A stretch of 64,000 bases of DNA from Holothuria scabra. Lineage: Eukaryota; Echinodermata; Holothuroidea; Aspidochirotida; Holothuriidae. The stretch's first letter is position 1, and every line of letters starts with the position of its first letter. The notes under the pieces were generated by a model, which worked only from the letters and a program-made list of their open reading frames with translations, did no database searches and was not told the DNA's origin. A program made the translations under genes and the position numbers. Below are positions 59,830 through 64,000 of the stretch, in pieces. The stretch is from NCBI GenBank assembly GCA_037179385.1, contig CM074179.1, positions 3,968,001 to 4,032,000 on the forward strand. The letters run 5' to 3'.

Positions 59830-60715
59830 ACATGAGTAATTCATTATTTTTCTGCAAAACGAGGAATAAGTAACATTCGTTGAATGCGTAGTTCATCAAT
59901 TTTCTGTGAAATTTTGAATCGTTGATTTATTGTAAGTTTGCATTTCATCATTTTCTGCAAAATGCTAGGAAAATAAGTAAACATTTCATCATTTTGTGAC
60001 TAAGTCCTTAACTTGATGGCACCTTAATGCTTCCATAGAATTTCGCCGTTTAAAAAAGATGATCTAACTCGGCAAGATGGCAATTTTCTGAATTTTGCCA
60101 TTTTGACGAAAAGTTCTAACCCGGCAAAATGACATTTCCCAGAATATTGCCGTTTTGACGAGATGATCTAACTCGGCAAGATGACAATTTTTCGAATTTT
60201 GCCATTTTGACGAGAAGTTGTAATTCGCCAATATGACATTTTTCTGAATTTTACGATTTTGACGAAATGTTTAAACTCGTCAAAATGTCATTTTTCTGAA
60301 TTTTGCCATTTTGACGAGATGTTCAAACTCGCCAAAATGACATTCTTCTTAATTTTGGCATTTAGACGAGATGATCTATTTCGGCAAAATGACAATTTTC
60401 TGAATTTTGCTATTTTGACGAGATGTTCTAACTCAGCAAAGTGACAATTTCTGAATTTTGCTATTCTGACGAGATGTTCTAACTCAGCAAAGTGACAACT
60501 TTCTGAATTTTGTCATTTTGTCGAGATTTTTAAGTCGGCAAAATGACAACGTTCGGAATTTTAACGTTTTGACAAGTTAATTAAAACGCCAAATTACGGA
60601 TTTTTGTCATTTTGAAGACATAATTTTAGTCCTCAAAATGTCAATTCTACGAAAATTGTCATTTTGCTGAGAGAGCTTTTTTTTCTTTCGCATGTCCCTT
60701 CTACGCTTCCGTAGA
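59830..60715. mobile_element. Inverted partner of the 13.3-14.0 kb minisatellite element
   Basis: Shares, in reverse complement, the edge strings atgagtaattcatt, gtttgcatttcatcattttc, tgatggcaccttaatg and cttctacgcttccg, with the 52-bp array between. Divergence is clear but the order is fully preserved. Confidence 0.75.
60070..60660. repeat. 52-bp minisatellite array, second copy
   Basis: ttttgacga recurs at 60101, 60153, 60205, 60257, 60309, 60361 and 60413, an exact 52-bp period, followed by more diverged units. A 61-codon frame here reflects the repeat only. Confidence 0.88.
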
Positions 60716-60784
60716 AAACTGACGAGTCTTAACATTTTTCCCTTATTGCAATAAAGTCTTTACCTCTTGTTTGAGTAACTCCGT

Positions 60785-61582
60785 ATGGAATACCGTTTTA
60801 ACATTTATTCCCGAATTTCAGATATCTCTAATTAATTTCAGATATCTCTAAATAATTGCAGATATCTCTAATTCAATTCCAGATATCTCTAAATAATTGC
60901 AGATATCTCCAATTCAATTCCAGATATCTCTAATTCAATTTCAGATATCTCTAATTCAATTTCAGATATCTCTAATTCTATTTCAGATATCTCTAATTCT
61001 ATTTCAGATATCTCTAATTCTATTTCAGATATCTCTAATTCAATTTCAGATATCTCTAATTCAATTCCAGATATCTTTAATCCAATTTCAGATATCTCTA
61101 ATCCAATTTCAGATATCTCTAATTCAATTTCAGATATCATATCTCTAATTCAATTTCAGATATCTCTTATTCTATTTCAGATATCTCTAATTCTATTTCA
61201 GATATCTCTAATTCAATTTCAGATATCTCTAATTCAATTCCAGATATCTTTAATCCAATTTCAGATATCTCTAATCCAATTTCAGATATCTCTAATTCAA
61301 TTTCAGATATCTCTAATTCAATTTCAGATATCTCTTATTCTATTTCAGATATCTCTAATTCTATTTCAGATATCTCTAATTCAATTTCAGATATCTCTAA
61401 TTCAATTTCAGATATCTCTAATTCTATTTCAGATATCTCTAATTCAATTTCAGATATCTCTAATTCAATTTCAGATATCTCTAATTCAATTTTAGATATC
61501 TAAAATAGTGCATAATTAGAGATATCTGAAATTAATTAGAGATATCTGAAATTCGGGAATAAATGTTAAAACGGTATTCCAT
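60785..61582. mobile_element. TIR element with 8-bp target duplication and satellite interior
   Basis: Left end ATGGAATACCGTTTTAACAT and right end ATGTTAAAACGGTATTCCAT are exact inverted repeats. The match continues through ttattcccgaatttcagata for more than 60 bp. Direct repeats aactccgt flank it (60777-60784 and 61583-61590). An 8-bp duplication fits hAT-like elements, though these termini are not a hAT signature that I know. The body is a 21-bp tandem array, so the element probably began as a short hairpin MITE whose subterminal repeat then expanded. Confidence 0.82.
60817..61502. repeat. 21-bp satellite array, about 32 units
   Basis: The unit agatatctctaattcaattt recurs every 21 bp. Variants carry ttcta, tccaa or attcc at fixed places and recur in the same order (for example the ttcta-ttcta-attca run is seen more than once), which indicates higher-order duplication. 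Each unit contains the palindrome agatatct. Long frames on both strands arise because 21 is a multiple of three. Confidence 0.95.
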
Positions 61583-61594
61583 AACTCCGTTCAT

Positions 61595-62685
61595 TTCCGA
61601 GAAAAGTCAAGATGTTGATCGTCCTTTCTCGGTACTCACTACATTACGAAGCAAATGATATCACCCGATCTGGGGGCTATAGACGAATCCGGAAAGATTG
61701 TGATGGTCTGATTTTAGTCGGCCATTACTGGGGTCCATCACCTATAATCTTTAAATTTCCTTCCATACCTGCTCCACGGATGGTTGTACACTGAAGTGTA
61801 TCTTAATTTTCTCAAATATACTGAATATGAGGATTTGAAATTCACGTAGACAATAAATAAAGATGATTAAAGGCTGATGGACCCCACTAACGGCTGCCTA
61901 GAGTCACTAAAAACAAGCGCTAATCGGATTCGTCTATAGAACAGTTTTAATAGTTCTTAATAGAAGGTTTTTGACCAAGGGACACACAAGGGGCAGATAT
62001 CCTTCCCCACCCCACCCCAAAAAAAATCCAATAACAAGGAATTCAGGCATAAATATCATATCAATAAATCTTTAATAAATCACAACTAAACCTTCGACAT
62101 TAATCATGTCAAAGTCGGGAATCTCGTACCATTGGCACCTAGACTGCTTGGAAATGACGAAGTTTTCTCAAAGGGGAGCATGGTCCCTCTTTCCCTTTAG
62201 ACCACCGGCCAGCAAAACCTTCACACTCACCACCACCAACCATTTCGTTAGTATGGATGCACGTCTGCTGAATAATGTGAAGCCATTACTTTCACAACCT
62301 CGTAATAGTTTGTAATTAAATCCCTGTCTATGATATAATTGGCACCTCTTACATCTTGTTGAAAATTCAGCGACATCGTTTGGGGTCCTTAAGACTGCCA
62401 GGAATGTTCAAAATCTTTCAGACAGGCGCTGGTATCGGTCTGTCCAGGGTCCAAATTAAAGATGCGCTATCTAGATTCCGTCACTCTCAATGTGAAAATA
62501 GGGGACATTTTGCTAGATTCTTGAGATGTCTATAAAGATGTGGGAATTTTAGGTTCGAATACAGAACACTTTAAAAGCCAGCGAGATAAATTCACGGAAG
62601 TGAAATCATTATAGGGGGATAACTCAAAACGGCCTTATCAAATTAATAAGTCTCAATTAACTAGTAGTGAAATTACGCAACCCCA
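61595..62685. other. Unclassified DNA
   Basis: No recognised coding or RNA content in about 1.1 kb; frames of 60-69 codons lack motifs. Confidence 0.4.
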
Positions 62686-62689
62686 TTTT

Positions 62690-62890
62690 AAAATTCACTC
62701 TTAAAATTTGTAGTCAAATTCGAATTGAGTCTAATCAATAGGGGCACTTGCCGCAATCTTATCAAATCTTTGAGTACAGATTTGACTCTTAAATGAAACC
62801 AATAGTTTCATTTTTGAACCATTTCTAGTCAATTTTGAAACGGATCTTTTCGGTTCGTGTCCAGTTTGACTAGATGGTTTCTAGAGTATA
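62690..62890. mobile_element. MITE of the ggggcac / aatcttatcaaa family
   Basis: Starts attcactcttaaaatttg. It contains aggggcacttgccgcaatct and atcaaatctttgag, then the opposite-strand echoes gtcaattttgaaacgga and ggttcgtgtcc, and ends gtttctagagtata. The order matches 11078-11278. Confidence 0.5.
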
Positions 62891-63310
62891 GATTGTAGTT
62901 ACCAGGTTACCCGAGTGACTTTCAGAACTTCTAAAATAAATCAGTGGTTTATCGGGGCTTTGGGTTACATCGCCGCCCCCCCCCCCCCTCAAAGTCCTGC
63001 ACACGCTTGCACATACATTTTTGTGGCCAATTGGGCCAAAATCTATCAGGTAGGGAACAGGAACAGGAAGGAATTATTGCAGCGACAGATGAAGTGTTCC
63101 CAAAACTAAGAAGTATGGAACGGATAGTATTTTTGTGTTTACCCTTCACTATTTCGTACAGAACTGAAGAGGAAAAGTTTTTACCTCTGCTGGTATAATA
63201 AGCCATTAGACACTACCGGTATCGGGCATATTACCTACGTGTTATTACTTTCAACTCTCTAAGTGTTTCGGTGACCTTTACGTGGTCGCAATATTACTGA
63301 CCTAGCATTT

Positions 63311-63848
63311 AGTTAGTTAGATGGGGTTTAACGACACACCAACACGGATGTGTTATATAGTTGGACAGTAACATTGTTGGGGTAAAACCACCTAAAAAGG
63401 AAAAAGTAAAAATGTAAAACAGGGGGCTCAAATTCTACTTAAAAGCAAAACGGGAGTCATGTTAAAAATTTCTATAAAGTTTACTTTCCTTGAGAAAGCC
63501 AAGAATGGGGGAAGAATCGGTTTGTTCAAACAAGGTTTTCAGGTCGGATACGGTGTAGTATTTCTGGCGAATGTGGGAGTATTCATACCAGTCAACGAGA
63601 ATGTGACTGACGGTTACAGCACAGTGACAAGGTATACAGTATGGTCTTTCATCTCGGTGAAGTGAATAGGCATGCGTAAGGTTAGTATGCCCGATGAGGG
63701 CCCTAGTCAGTACTAAATCGTCCCTCCGTCTACTGGGTACTGACTTAGCAAGGATTTTAAATTTGGGTGACCAATCGCAAGTCCGAGTCGCCGTCCTGGG
63801 GAAGGGTCTCAGGACAGGGTTTTTACCCTTGCGATATGCGGTACGCAT
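63311..63848 (-). mobile_element. 5'-truncated non-LTR retrotransposon (LINE), 3' end
   Basis: On the minus strand the coding end (63848-63462) is followed by about 140 bp of 3' UTR. The UTR closes in gtgtcgttaaaccccatct and the short simple tail ctaactaact (63320-63311). An in-frame TAG lies just upstream of the open part, and no reverse transcriptase motifs are present before the window edge. The related 3' end at 16331-16395 shows that the family has other copies nearby. Confidence 0.72.
63462..63848 (-). pseudogene. C-terminal region of a LINE ORF2 protein, after the RNase H position
   Basis: This is 128 codons, open to its natural stop. Residues 40-59 include RRRDDLVLTRALIGHTNLTH. C71 and C74 are followed by H82 and a hydrophobic ILVD stretch, then YxxIRxxYY (about 90-98) and a LGFLKESKLYRNF terminus. 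This LTRxxxGHTxLTHxYxLH...CxxC...HIL(L/V)D layout is typical of the extreme C-terminus of I/Jockey-like LINE polyproteins. The usual last Cys of the zinc-binding set is Trp here (DW instead of DC). Start codon is not meaningful; the protein is a 5'-truncated fragment. Confidence 0.7.
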
Positions 63849-64000
63849 AGATGCAGCCTAAGGAAATATTTTAGCATAGTTTGAGGTCAATGTTTTGCTG
63901 CATAACAAAAAAAAAGAAGAAGAAATTCCCCTGGCTATGAAAGATTTATCGTCAGAACAGATGACGTATTTCAGTAGCACGTCAGTCTAATCAATCATTT
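63849..64000. other. Window edge, unclassified
   Basis: Contains an A run (63907-63915). It may hold more of the truncated LINE in a broken frame, but I could not recognise reverse transcriptase or RNase H residues. Confidence 0.35.

Noticed and set aside
60889..61148. Overlapping 83-codon frames on both strands encoding a 7-residue repeat
   Set aside because: They are by-products of the 21-bp satellite: a period divisible by three keeps any stop-free frame open.

Overview
This is AT-rich eukaryotic DNA made mostly of repeats. I find no intact host protein-coding gene, no rRNA gene and no functional tRNA gene. The longest reading frame is 190 codons, and it belongs to a decayed transposon. 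Non-LTR retrotransposon 3' ends, TA-flanked miniature elements, minisatellites, an (AT)n tract and many poly-G/C runs all point to a metazoan. The recurrent taggcctac-type words suggest a marine invertebrate, perhaps an echinoderm or hemichordate, but that placement is a weak inference.

The main structure is at 32799-45492: a near-perfect giant palindrome with arms of about 5.4 kb. It is best read as one rolling-circle transposon of the Helitron2/Helentron type (U1, 33069-40054, coding strand minus) inserted in opposite orientation into a sister copy (U2, 32799-33068 plus 40055-45492, coding strand plus). A third, rearranged copy (U3, 49200-52599) still has both termini and supplies the unoccupied version of the site that U1 entered. 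All three copies lie between two T residues with no target duplication. They share a long 5'-terminal hairpin, an inverted 12-bp motif near both ends, and a small palindrome at the 3' end. U1 and U2 carry decayed coding remnants of an OTU-type cysteine protease region followed by a cysteine-rich domain typical of Helitron proteins (DUF6570-like). I cannot find the Rep nuclease or helicase, so these look like non-autonomous copies. Their non-coding part holds tandem units of about 178 bp, a small MITE and, in U1 only, an extra insertion of 1.25 kb.

Left part (1-9600): a possible 6.4-kb element with long diverged TIRs and Tc1-like TA-flanked ends (55-6438). It contains a two-copy repeat at 2.75-2.97 kb and a nearly identical 202-bp tandem duplication at 4.3-4.7 kb. 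An ACCTGTT minisatellite lies at 9.34-9.59 kb. 9.6-32.8 kb: TA MITEs, a 52-bp minisatellite element, an 80-90-bp tandem block, a 17.07-17.40 kb TIR element with a relic at 8.65 kb, twin stem-loops at 21.9 kb, a tRNA-like SINE head at 23.1 kb, a 1.55-kb TIR element at 23.85-25.40 kb, and trinucleotide and (AT)n microsatellites.

Right part (45.5-64 kb): a TA MITE at 46.2 kb, U3, palindromic MITEs and short hairpins at 56-59 kb, and an inverted partner of the 52-bp minisatellite element at 59.8-60.7 kb. Next comes a TIR element with an 8-bp target duplication whose interior has become a 21-bp satellite (60785-61582), and finally the 3' end of a 5'-truncated LINE on the minus strand at the right edge. 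The repeats do not form a pathway. What they record is the history of successive insertions, and the nested Helentrons are the most informative part.
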